DNA of 64,000 bases from NCBI GenBank assembly GCA_963580455.1, contig OY756962.1, forward strand, positions 10,310,001-10,374,000. The letters run 5' to 3'. Positions 21,263 through 31,524 of the stretch are shown piece by piece. The number at the start of each line of letters is the position of its first letter. The stretch's first letter is position 1. Source of the DNA: Euonymus europaeus (Eukaryota; Streptophyta; Magnoliopsida; Celastrales; Celastraceae). The translations under genes and the position numbers were made by a program. Below the pieces are notes generated by a model that saw only the letters and a program-made list of their open reading frames with translations, was not told the DNA's origin and did not search any database.

Positions 21263-22876
21263 TGTAAAATCCCGTTCCGGAAAAAAAAAATTCAATTAAA
21301 ATTGGAAAAAATAACAATGTGTAGTAAAAAAAATGCATAAATGTATATGTTGTTGCCACACCATTCATATAATATATATATATATATATAAAGTAAAACA
21401 GAAGCTGAAAAAAAAAAGACAAAAAGATGTCTCAGACTATGGGAGAAGTCTAAGACTTCATCACTTTTGGCAAAGAGTTACAAAAACAAAGCAAAGTGAT
21501 TAGAAAGCTTTTTTCCCACCCATTTAGATCATCTTCTCTCAAATTTTCGAGCTAATTTCTGCAACAATTCCTTCCATCTTCAAGCAAGGTAATTCCTAAG
21601 AGAATTTTCACCTATTTTCATGAAATCTTTTTCTCTCTAACCCATTTTCTTTCTTGATTTGGAGATCAATATCTAGTTTTCATCACTACTTGGTAAGGAT
21701 TCCAACCATTTCTAAGTGTTTCAACAATCTAGAGGTTCTGGGGTTTTTAGCGGATTTGGGTATTTTGAATTAATGGATATTTTTGTTGGTTCTATTAGTT
21801 CAATTAGACCTTATTGGTGTTGAATTGCTAGTTTTAAATATGGGTTTTCAAAATTCAATGGGGATTTGTTCTTGAAGTAGAAATTGGAAAGAAAGAAAAA
21901 AAGGAGATTTTCCTTAGCCTAAAATTGTTAAGTGAAAGTTGGGTTAATTTGGAAAAAAAAATGTATTGAGATTTTGATATTTATTTTTGATTAGAATGCT
22001 AGAATGTCGATTTTTGGAGAAGTGAGAGGGATTTTAGAATATGGAAATTTTTTAGATTTGAATATTAGAAGTTTGAACTTGGGGAAATTAAATTGAGTTT
22101 ATTTTTATTAAATAGGTTAGAGAATTTACTTGCAAAAAACTTGTTTCGGCGATAAAGATTGTGCGTTGTCAACAAGAGGTAGGGATTTCTCCTTTCTTAG
22201 TTAAACTTTTCTCGTTCCTAAAAAGCCTTGAAAGTTGTCTTCTCGAATCTTCCATATCGTATTAAATCTTATGAATTTATTTAGGCTACTCTTGATTGTT
22301 CCAAGAGAGCCAAACCCGTTACATGATTCATTTTATGACCTTTTCTTTGATTGATTTATTAAATATGTATATACGTATTTACCCCTGAACGTGTTAAGTT
22401 TGATTGACACGTATTTGGATCTTCATGTGATGTTATTTATGTGATATAACATTTAAATGGGTTTTAATGTGTATTTAGTGGCATGATGGATCACTGGGCA
22501 AGGGGCCCTGGTGTTTCCTTGTTTAGGAATGATGATTTGGGGTTGAGAATTTCATTATGATATGGATTTGGGAAAATGAAAATGTTTGACGGATTTACAC
22601 ATTCGTCATGGATTTACAGTGCAGACCGATTTACGGTGCCGGTGAATATGAAGTAGGGTACGGGTGTGGGAGTGATCCATAACGCTTCAAAGTTATGGGA
22701 TGGGTGTTCGGAGGTTCGGAGGTTCGGATGGGTGTATGGAGACATTTTTCTATTTAGCATTTTGATGCATTCATTCCATTCTTCACATTTCTACCTTATT
22801 TTGTTGCTCTTATTTGATATCCCTACTGAGCATTCGGCTCACCCTATTTATTCTTTCCCCTTTCAAGTGAGCCATC
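21263..22876 (+). repeat. 3' LTR of chromovirus, truncated
   Basis: Starts TGTAAAATCCCGTTCCGG and follows the 5' LTR closely, with the 775-bp segment the latter has lost (21954-22728). Similarity stops at about 22876 after TTTCAAGTGAGC. The 5' LTR continues for about 440 bp more to TGACA, so the 3' end is missing. Confidence 0.85.
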
Positions 22877-23622
22877 TGCTTGGTGTGCCATGTACTCCAT
22901 AAAAAGACTTGGCTTGATCCCTATGTACCACGGTGAATTTATTTGTGCCAAATCCGCATCGTCCACAAGTCGATGAGAGTGAAGATAATGAACATGTTGA
23001 TCGCCAATCAACTCATGGTTGTGCTCATAATTAAACTCTATAACTACCCAATGTTCTTTTAGTTCTATGTTGATTCTAAATGATGTAGGTCAGTTGCAGC
23101 AGGTTAATGGTGGGGGTTTTCTCCTGCGGTCTATTCTCTCCAAATATTTCTTTTCTTTCTCTCCCTCTTTAGAGCATACCCATCTTCTCATTTTAATCTC
23201 GTCATTCTTCCCCTTTCGAACATCCCGACGTTGAATTTTAAACTCTATTGTTTTGGCGTATGTATTATAGAATCTTTCAGCCTTTTCTACAGAACCAAAA
23301 AGCATGCCCATAACATCATCCTCTATAAGTTCGTTCACCATCTTTGAAGAATCATTGTCGTCATTGACATTGCGATGCATATCATCTTCATCCACGTTTC
23401 CTTTTGCCCAAAATCAAAATGATATCAGTTCAAAATTACATAAATGAACAGTTTACAACCAAATTTATATATGTTCAAAACCGACATATTCAAATATTCA
23501 AAACAAAATTATGATATAAAAATGAAAGTCAAGCAACGAAAATGATATGAGCTCAACACGAAAACGAAAAAATAATCACTACTATACTGAAGAAAATAGT
23601 TATGAGTAAACAAAATCTTACC
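22877..23622 (-). pseudogene. FAR1/FRS-family gene fragment
   Basis: From 23395 down to about 22877 a single minus-strand frame reads a FAR1 DNA-binding domain: GMLFGSVEKAERFYNTYAKT, RRDVRK...RRWVCSKEG, a TGA at 23087-23089, then HWVVIEF, YEHNHELIGDQHVHYLHSHR and DADLAQIN...GIKPSLFMEYMAHQA. The usual WRKY-GCM1-like Cys and His positions are visible in part. A leader exon ends at 23622 with a GTAAGA donor, and an acceptor AG lies just before 23400. FAR1 proteins are transcription factors derived from Mutator-like transposases. This copy has a stop, is cut off by the chromovirus 3' LTR and lacks the transposase-like half. Confidence 0.8.
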
Positions 23623-23809
23623 TCAAATGAATCTCTCCAACTTTAATCAATCTCAACGTGAATGGTGTATTGTGTTTGTTTTACGTTGAAGAAAATATAG
23701 TGTAACATTTATGTCTTTCAATGACACAACCAACTTACACTTAATGATAGTTCCTAAGGCCTTTAATAATTTAACTACCCAGGTAGGTTAGAAACATTAA
23801 ATAAGGGTG
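23623..23809. other. Possible upstream flank of the FAR1 fragment
   Basis: AT-rich, with no coding signal. It lies between the FAR1 leader and the Pack-MULE. Confidence 0.4.
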
Positions 23810-24187
23810 TACAAAATAGGTTTTTTTAGTGATAAGTCCTTTATATGAGCTTCTTATTCCATTAAGTCTTTTAAGAGTTTTGATGGCTCAATACATCTTT
23901 AAGTTTTTTAGTCTTAGCCCAATAAGGAAAAATTTAATATTTTATTTGATATTATGACAAATTTACCCTTATGAATACCTAATTAACAGAGTTTGTTATT
24001 TTGAAGTTGAAACTGTTGACGTCAAACTTCATCCTCCCGAGAACTTACAGCTTATGCATTCATTTTTTTTCATTATCACACGTTTGATTTTGTTCAATTA
24101 CAACTACTGATTGAATCTTTGGTTCAAATAGGTAATTAAAAGATTATATTAATTTGATTATAGCTGTTGATTGCATCTTATATTGCA

Positions 24188-24625
24188 GCTACTGTTTTAG
24201 AGGATTTTTGTTGATTATGAGTTTTTGAGTTTCAAACTGTGTCAATTTATCATTGAATATTTTAATTTGTTGTTTTTGGAGTATTTTCCTACATCTAGGA
24301 GTATTTTTTATATTTAATTCAAATGATTTTGTTGCTACTGTTTTAGAGGATTTTTGTTGATCATGAGTTTTTGAGTTTCAAACTATCTCAATTTATCATT
24401 AAATGTTTTGATTTGTTGTTTTTGGAGTATTGTCGTAGACCTAGGAGTATTTATTATGTTTAATTCAAATGATTTTGTTGCTACTTTTTTAGAGGATTTT
24501 TGTTGATTATGAGTTTTTGAGTTTCGAACTGTCTAAATTTATCATTAAATGTTTGAATTTGTTGTTTTTGGAGTATTTTCGTAGACCTAGAGTATTGTTT
24601 ATCCTTAATTCAAATGATTTTCTTG
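24188..24625. repeat. Three-copy ~146-bp tandem repeat in the Pack-MULE
   Basis: The word GCTACTGTTTTAGAGGATTT (GCTACTTTTTTAGAGG in the third copy) starts at 24188, 24334 and 24480. Each unit ends TTCAAATGATTTT. It lies directly before the HSP101 fragment. Confidence 0.85.
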
Positions 24626-25379
24626 GGGCAGAATACCTCCTCTCAGGACTTATGGGCAAATGTTGAATGCAAGTTGCTTGAGATCATGTAATGAAAGAGG
24701 TAGAGTAACTCTACTTTTGATATCCTTTCCTGTAGATTTTTGTGCATGCGTGCTTAATGTTTTCGATTATTTTGATAGGTGAAGAAGCACTTCCATCCGG
24801 AGCTACTAAATCGGCTTGATAAAATTGTTGTTTTTTATTCTCTATCACATGAACAGCTGAGGAAAAAAGATAGGTTACAGATGAAGGATGTTGCTAGCTG
24901 TCTTGCTGAGAGGGGAATTGCACTGACTGTTACTGATGTAGCATTGGATTATATACTGGCTGAGAGCTATGATCTCATAAATTGTTTACCCCAAATGTCC
25001 AACAAACCATCTTAATAATACTCTTTACTCTTTTCTTAACATTGGAAGATATTAACATGTGCCATACTTCTTTTCTTCTCAAGTTTATGACACTCATCCT
25101 ATTAGGAGATGGCTTGAGAAAAAAATGGTTACAGAGCTATCAAAGATGCTAATAAGGGAGGAGATTGATGAGAATTCAACTATATATATTAATGTATGAC
25201 CAAATGGAAAGGACTTGCTCTACCGCATGGAGAAAAATGGTGGACTAAAGAATGCAAAAATTGGACAGAAATCTGATGTGTTGATTCAGATACCCAATGG
25301 ACCAAGGAGTAATGCTTCTCAGGCTGTGAAAAATATGAAGATCCAAGAAATGGATGAGTATGGTGAGATGTTAGAATAA
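24622..25379 (+). pseudogene. HSP101/ClpB C-terminal gene fragment (captured)
   Basis: Exon a (24622-24699) reads LGAEYLLSGLMGKC, then two in-frame TGA codons, then VMKE. An 79-bp intron with GT...AG ends (24700-24778) leads to exon b, which starts VKKHFHPELLNRLDKIVVF and continues LQMKDVASCLAERGIALTV and LDYILAESYD. After about 120 bp, exon c (about 25095-25379) reads HPIRRWLEKKMVTELSKMLI, then EENSTIYI-like sequence, one TGA, and VLIQIPNGPR near the end. This is the C-terminal part of the plant cytosolic Hsp100 disaggregase: small AAA domain and tail. The retained intron shows a DNA-level capture. The three TGA stops and the loss of the piece after ESYD make it a pseudogene. Confidence 0.85.
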
Positions 25380-26032
25380 GTTACTTCACTGACAAAAAAA
25401 ATTAAAAAATAAGTTACTACATTGTTAAAGCCAAGCAAATGGAGAGATTTACAGCGCATGTTTTCTTTAAAGGGATGGTGTTAATTGCAACAGTTGGAAG
25501 TTTTTGTGTTTAGGTGTGGTTGTTTTAGTGATCATAATAGGAGTCTTGTACTGTAGAGATTTAATTCATTCATTTTAGATTTTATTTTGAAAAATTGTGA
25601 ACTGTTAATATGGATATGAATTGCATCTAGTTATGTTTCAAAGGATATTTGTAAGTTTACATTTTTTTACATGATTTTATCATTTTAAGGTAATTTTTGT
25701 TGTGGAATGTTCATGTTTAGTGATTTTGAGTGACAATTATTTCAAAATTTATTATTTTTGTGTAGATGTCATTATATGCCATTTGGAGTAGAGCTACATA
25801 TTTCAAAGGATTTTTGTGAAATCCAGAGGATTTGTTTGAAGTTAAGAGGAATTTTGTACATAGTAGTATTTCAAAACTCATATCCTTTAAAAAAGAAGAG
25901 TAAATTAAAAAGCATCATATGAATTTTAGTGATTTTTTATTCATAGTAGCAATACAAAAGTCATCATATTTTAGTGATTTACAGAACATTCATATGATGT
26001 ATCAAGTACTTTTTACAACAAATAATTTTTTA
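25380..26032. other. AT-rich Pack-MULE interior
   Basis: Holds short words related to the dyad repeat further on (GAAATCCAGAGGATTTG, about 25818) and no coding signal. Confidence 0.5.
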
Positions 26033-26689
26033 TCACATGTCATCAACAATTTTGCTTGGAGGATCTTCAGTCCATGTTCTCCCTTTGTCATGTAGGAATT
26101 CATGCATGATTCTTGCTCTAAATTTGCTTAACTGCATATGAGTCACATTTTTTGGTATGTCTTCACCTTTGAAAAACCTACATATGAACAAAAATTGTGT
26201 TGTTAATTTTCATTAAGATAACAAATAAAGAGTTAATTGGTTTAATCTCACCATTTCTAGTTTATCCCCCGATATAGATCCCATTATATTTTGTTGCTTG
26301 GTAGCAATGAATTATAATGTTTTCAAACTTCTTCTCATGTGTTTATTATTAGCGGTGTCCAATGTTTGAGGAGTTATTGTTTTCAGCGAAATGTATTAGG
26401 ATAATAAGGGCGTACTCTTCATCCTTTAACTCCTTCAATTTGTTCTCGACAAACAGTTTCATATTCTTTTCATATTTTATACTGAGGAATTTTTGTTAAA
26501 CAATCATATATATCTCAGCTACATTTGTTTATATTTGCAAACATACAAATGAAGAAAATTTTTTAACTAAACATAACGAAACTTGAGAGGACTAGTGTCT
26601 TGTCATCATAAAACAACATTGATTTATCACCTTCTTTTTGCTTTCTCATTAGGATCTCGCCAAAGCATCAATAATCTGGAAAAGTAAAT

Positions 26690-26935
26690 AATCTATGACT
26701 TGAAAGATTTTATATGATTCAGAGAAATTTTCAAGATTCAGAGAAAATCAAACAATATAAGTTCAGATGGAAACCATCTCATTTCGTCTAAATTAGAGGA
26801 AGTAATACAAATTCAAATGGAATCCATCTGATTCATAGAAATTCCTCTGATTCACAGGAAATTCCCCTGAATAAGAGGAAATCTCTCTTAATCAGAGAAA
26901 ATCCTTCTACTTAATTACAAATTATAGAGGAAAAA
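26690..26935. repeat. Dyad-rich GATTCAGAGGAAAT cluster (block 1)
   Basis: Words such as GATTCAGAGAAA, TTCCTCTGATTCA, CAGGAAATTCCCCTGA and AATCAGAGAAAATCC alternate in both orientations, so neighbouring units can pair with each other. Confidence 0.7.
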
Positions 26936-27649
26936 CATTGACTTAGTGATGCAGTTGCTAGAATGGCACAAGTCTCAGCTTGAACCATTTGATAATTGTC
27001 CTAGAGTAAATCAATTTTGCTCATTCCATTGCCCCGGATAATTGAGCTTTCCATAACTCAGTTTCAAAATACTGGAGACCTAAAAGAAAGAGACAACTAG
27101 TTGACTAGTGAGTTGACCTTCTGATTAGTATGACGTTGATCTTTACATGATAGTCACATTTACATTATATGCATTTTTGGACTGAATAGCATTTTCAACC
27201 TTCTTTCCATGTTAAAACCTCAATATGCATATTTTACTAAGTTCAATGATCATGTCATAGTTTCATATTAAAATCACTCAACTACACAAGTTGATGCCAT
27301 TCACACTCCAGCAGTGCTAAGTAACAAATCATTTGCTAAATTGTCCTACTTAGGTAATACTCTATCATCACATCAATAATGAGCCCTCCAGTATAAAATT
27401 CACTATTAAAACAAACCACTTTATCATAATATTTATTGTCAGACTATTCTACTACCAATATCATGAATATTGTCCAATCAACATAGCAAAATATCCAAAC
27501 CTAACAGCAAACTAACTTAAAAACATCGTCATGGGAAAACAAAAACATTGCAAACACATATGAAACCTCTTATCCATAGTGACTATATAAATACATAATG
27601 GTTTATGGGGCATGTAAAATCCATTTTTTAGATCTTTTAGATGTACCAA

Positions 27650-28015
27650 AACAGTTGGAATCAATCTAATTTTGAGAAAATCCCTCTGAATCAGATGAAA
27701 TCCCTCTGATTCAGAGGAAATAATAAGGTTCAAATGGATTCCATATAAATCAGAGGGGATTTCCTTAATCCTTCTGATTCAGATGAAATCCATCCGATTC
27801 AGAGGAAATGTCTTTGAATCAGAGGAAAATCGTATGAATTAGATGGAATCCATCTCAATATGAGGAAATTCATTTAATTCAGATGGAATACATCTAGTTC
27901 AGAGGAAATTCCTCTAAATTAGAGGAATTCAGTCTAATTTATATGGAATCCATTTGAATCCTATAGAATCCCTCTGATTCAAAGGAAATCCCTCGAATTA
28001 GAGAAAATCAAACTG
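27650..28015. repeat. Dyad-rich GATTCAGAGGAAAT cluster (block 2)
   Basis: About fifteen short units based on CCCTCTGATTCAGAGGAAAT and CAGATGGAATCCATCT, each itself palindromic, succeed one another with drift. This is a larger version of block 1, in the same element. Confidence 0.75.
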
Positions 28016-28564
28016 TAAAACACCATAATATGTAAAACACAATAATTAGCACACAATACAACATAAAGTAAATTTAAAATCAGAGGAAGTCAAATATCCT
28101 ATGAATGAGAAACATCATATTATTCTTATTTTTTTAGTTGTTTTGCTTTTCCAAACTACACGCATGTAAAATCAGATAAAATCAATTGGTAAATAGAGTA
28201 TAAAATCAGCAATCGAGAAATAGGTTCTTACCTTGAATGTGAGTAGCTGGTTGTTTACCAATCTGCAAAATGCTGTGAATATCATCCACCTCAGACAAAT
28301 TTTGATCATGATACACACTATTGTTTCGATTTATTCTTCTGTGATGGTCGATTTGTTTTCTTCATCGATGTTTAGGTTACCGTTTTGAAAATCGTGTGTG
28401 AATGAGGGGGAAAAGTTTTGTTGTTTTGACATTTTTCATATTTATTAAGGATATTTTTGCCCATAACTATTTCAAGGATGTTTTGGAATTTTTGAAAGTG
28501 CAAAGTCCTTAATGGCATATAATGTTTCCTTTAAGGACCTATTGGTAAAAGCCCCTACAAAATA

Positions 28565-28894
28565 CTGTTTAAATAAATACAAGTTAGTAAATGAAAATTA
28601 AAATATAATAATTAAAGTTAAGAAGTTTTTACTGAAAAAAAATATTGTTTAAAAAAAGAAAATTAAATAATTAAAATTAATATTAAGATCAATATAGTTT
28701 CCAATTGAATTCACATTGAAAGTAAATAATTAAGGAAAAAATTAAAAAATTGAAATAAATAAATTGTTTTAAAATGATACAAAAATAATTTCTGATTAAA
28801 TAAAATAAAATTGAAGTTAAAATAATTTAAAAAATCATAAAATAAAAGTAAAAATATAAGTAATAAAGATTATTACTAAAATGTGTGTACATTA
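28565..28894. other. AT-rich spacer
   Basis: Strongly A-rich (AAAATTAAA-type) sequence between the Pack-MULE and the 153-bp array; nothing coding seen. Confidence 0.5.
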
Positions 28895-30660
28895 CTTATC
28901 TTCTTGCATAAAAAGTGATAAGTTGCATAATATTTGCAGCCATCACAGTTACTTATGTTCTTTTATTCTTACTTAAAAAATAAGTAACTTGTAGAAAATG
29001 AGTAATTAATAAATTTTACTCCTAATATGCAGCTACCTTAGCAACTTATTTATCTTCTTGCATAAAAGATGGTAATTTGCATAATAATTGCAGCCGCCAC
29101 ACTTATTTATCTTTTTAATCTTACTTAAAAAATAAGTAACTTGTAGAAAATGAGTAATTAATGAATTTTACTCATAATATGCAGTCACCTCAGCAATTTA
29201 CTTATCTTATTGCATAAAATGTGGTAAATTGCATAATATTTACAGCCGCTACACTTACTAACTTTTTTTTAAATTTTACTTTAAAAATAAGTAACTTGAA
29301 CAAAATGAGTAATTAATGAATTTTACTCTTAATATGTAGCCACCTCAGCAACTTACTTATGTTCTTGCATAAAAGGTGGTAAGTTACATAATATTTGCAG
29401 CCGCCACACTTAATTATTTTTTTTAATCTTACTTAAAAAATAGGTAACTTGTATAAAATGAGTAATTAATGAATTTTACTCCTAATATGTAGCCACCTCA
29501 ACAACTTACTTATGTTATTGCATAAAAGGTGGTAAGTTACATAATATTTGCAGCCGCCACACTTAATTGTTTTTTTAATCTCACTTAAAAAATAGGTAAC
29601 TTCCATAAAATGAGTAATTAATAAATTTTACTTTTAATATGCAGCCACCTCAGCAACTTACTTATCTTCTCGCATAAACGGTGATAAGTTGCATAATATT
29701 TGCAGCTGTCGCACTTACTTTTTTTAAAAAAAATCTTACTTAAAAAATGAGTAACTTGAAAAAAATGATTAATTAATGAATTTTACTCATAATATGTAGC
29801 CACCTCAGCAATTTACTTATCTTCTTGCATAAAAGGTGGTAAATTGCATAATATTTGCAGTCGTCACACTTAGTTATTTTTTTAATCTTACTTAAAAAAT
29901 AGGTAACTTGAGAAAAATGAGTAATTAACGAATTTTACTCATAATATGCAGTCACCTGAGCAACTTACTTATCTTTTTGTATAAAAGATAGTAAGTTGCA
30001 TAATATTTGCAGACACCACGCTAAGTTGCAGAAAATGAGTTATTAATGAATTTTACTCATAATATGCATCCACCTCAACAACTTACTTATTTTCTTGTAT
30101 AAACGCTATTTGCAGCCACCACACTAAGTTGCAGAAAATGAGTTATTAATGAATTTTATTCATAATATGCGGCCACCTCAACAATTTACTTATCTTCTTG
30201 CATAAAAGGTGGTAAATTGCATAATATTTGTAGCCTTCACACTTACTTATTTTTTTAATCTTACTTAAAAAATAAGTAACTTGCGAAAAATGAGTAGTTA
30301 ACGAATTTTACTCATAACATGCAATCACCTTAGCAACTTACTTATCTTTTTTGTATAAAAGGTAGTAAGTTGCATAATATTTGCAGCCACCACACTAAGT
30401 TGCAGAAAATGAGTTATTAATGAATTTTACTCATAATATGCAGCCACCTCAGCTACTTACTTATTTTCTTGTATAAACGCTATTTGCAAGCACCACACTA
30501 AGTTGCAGAAAATGAGTTATTAATGAATTTTACTCATGCAGCCACCTCGGCAATTTACTTATCTTCTTGTGTAAACGCTGGTAAGTTGCATAATATTTGC
30601 AGTTGTCACACTTACATATCATTTTTAATCTTACTTAAAAAATAGGTAACTTCCAGAAAA
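28895..30660. repeat. ~153-bp tandem array, about 13 copies
   Basis: The anchor TTCTTGCATAAAA (with variants) recurs at about 28901, 29055, 29207, 29362, 29515, 29667, 29822, 29974, 30092, 30195, 30347, 30466 and 30564. Full units are 152-155 bp. Copies near the right end are shortened to about 100-120 bp by loss of the AATCTTACTTAAAAAATAAG segment. Each unit also has AATATTTGCAGCCGCCACAC and AAAATGAGTAATTAATGAAT. It is a local satellite-like array less than 600 bp from the leader of the hydroxylase gene. No coding potential. Confidence 0.9.
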
Positions 30661-31159
30661 TGAGTAATTTAAATAAAATAATAATTATTTTTTGTTACAT
30701 CTCATTTTATTGATGTCACATGTCGAAATAATAATAATTAACCTGTTAAAGCATACAAACAAGTTAAGTGGGACAATCAATTTTTGATTAAAATCTTAAT
30801 CCAATGCTTATGATATGTTTGTTGTGAATGGTAATAAACACTGTTACATATTTATTGTGAATGATTATCAATAGTAAATTTTTGTCAGGTTATCAATTTT
30901 TTGTGAACAAAATACCATTTTAATTTTGAATGGTTATGATTTTGTTATGAATAGAGACTGTAAATTATTATTATTTTTAATATATGATAAAATTTCATCC
31001 ATAATATTTATTTTATTAATTTATTTATTATACACCTCAAAAATATCACGTTAATAGTCAATTTTTTATTTTATCACCTATAATAATCAATTAAAATATT
31101 AAAATATTTTACACGCCATAATGCCCTTCAAGGCATGATAGCAATATGTTGGTCTAAAT
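30661..31159. promoter_or_regulatory. Upstream region of the hydroxylase gene
   Basis: AT-rich sequence between the tandem array and the probable 5' leader. It should contain the core promoter, but I find no single convincing TATA box (AAATATTAAAATATTTTACA at 31090-31115 is a weak candidate). Confidence 0.35.
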
Positions 31160-31284
31160 TTTTTGGGGAAGGGGCAATGTGTGAGCTCAACTCTTCTTGT
31201 TCTCCCATCCATCGATCAGATATTGTCGATCGAAATAGAAGCTAGGAGCAGATCTGGACGTCGGAAAATCACATTCTCCTCTCC

Positions 31285-31448
31285 ATGGCCTCGCGATCCT
31301 GTAAGTCAGCGAACCTGGTTCCTTTCGATTTGTTTGTTCAATTTCAAAATCGAATATTGGCTTTTCTGTTGGAAAATTTATCGTTTTGGAGCATCCCGGA
31401 CTTCTTTTTTCCGTCTAATTCCTGATTTTTTTTCCTTATCAGGTTGAA
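31285..31448 (+). other. 5' leader intron (31301-31442) and short upstream ORF
   Basis: A GTAAGT donor at 31301 and a TTTTTTTTCCTTATCAG acceptor ending at 31442 define a probable 142-bp leader intron. An ATG at 31285 lies in the first leader exon. If the intron is removed, this ATG opens a six-codon uORF whose TGA is formed just after the junction (31446-31448). If the intron is kept, it reads on with AAG. Splicing is inferred from signals only. Confidence 0.55.
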
Positions 31449-31524
31449 AATTCAGTTGCTCGATGAAATCCCATAGCGAATTTTGAGCTGATTTGATTTA
31501 TTTGCTCTTCACTTTGGATAAAAG

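Larger units (their letters stand above)
14948..22876 (+). mobile_element. Chromovirus (Tekay/Del-like) Ty3/Gypsy retrotransposon, decayed
   Basis: A 5' LTR (14948-16289) is followed by a TGGTATCGGAG initiator-Met-type primer site, gag, pol in the order protease, RT, RNase H, integrase, a C-terminal chromodomain-like tail, a purine-rich tract (21253-21262) and a 3' LTR starting with the same TGTAAAATCCCGTTCC at 21263. The domain order and the chromodomain place it among chromoviruses, closest in style to Tekay/Del. Stops interrupt gag and pol many times. The 3' LTR is cut short at about 22876, where a FAR1-family pseudogene begins, so there is no right-hand TSD. Confidence 0.88.
26033..28440 (-). 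pseudogene. Unidentified spliced minus-strand gene inside the Pack-MULE
   Basis: Three islands point to a gene on the minus strand. A 5' exon candidate ends at 28232 with GTAAG and reads HDQNLSEVDDIHSILQIGKQ just before it. A middle stretch (about 26480-26348) reads KNMKLFVENKLKELKDEEYA, then LIILIHFAENN. A terminal exon (26177-26033), preceded by an AG acceptor, reads FFKGEDIPKNVTHMQLSKFR, then ARIMHEFLHDKG, and ends at TGA 26033-26035. I do not recognise the protein. The last exon vaguely resembles the C-terminal helices that follow the Cys of plant Ulp1-like proteases, but no catalytic motif is visible. It may be a captured host gene fragment or the remnant of an element-borne gene. Exon links are inferred. 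Confidence 0.4.
23810..28564. mobile_element. Mutator-like element (Pack-MULE) 23819-28555 with 9-bp TSD
   Basis: TACAAAATA occurs at 23810-23818 and again at 28556-28564. Between them, the left end (GGTTTTTTTAGTGATAAGTC then CTT) and the reverse complement of the right end (GGGGCTTTTACCAATAGGTC then CTT) are similar, and they go on to share the words CCATTAAGTCTTT and CCATTAAGGACTTT. This gives terminal inverted repeats of at least 60 bp at moderate identity. A 9-bp duplication with long imperfect TIRs defines Mutator-like elements. There is no transposase; the interior holds an HSP101 fragment (plus strand) and an unidentified spliced gene (minus strand), so it is a gene-capturing non-autonomous element. 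Confidence 0.8.

Noticed and set aside
29000..30660. Tandem array as a possible CRISPR-like or tRNA-derived array
   Set aside because: Units are directly adjoining ~153-bp AT-rich monomers without unique spacers or cloverleaf features, in a plant genome.
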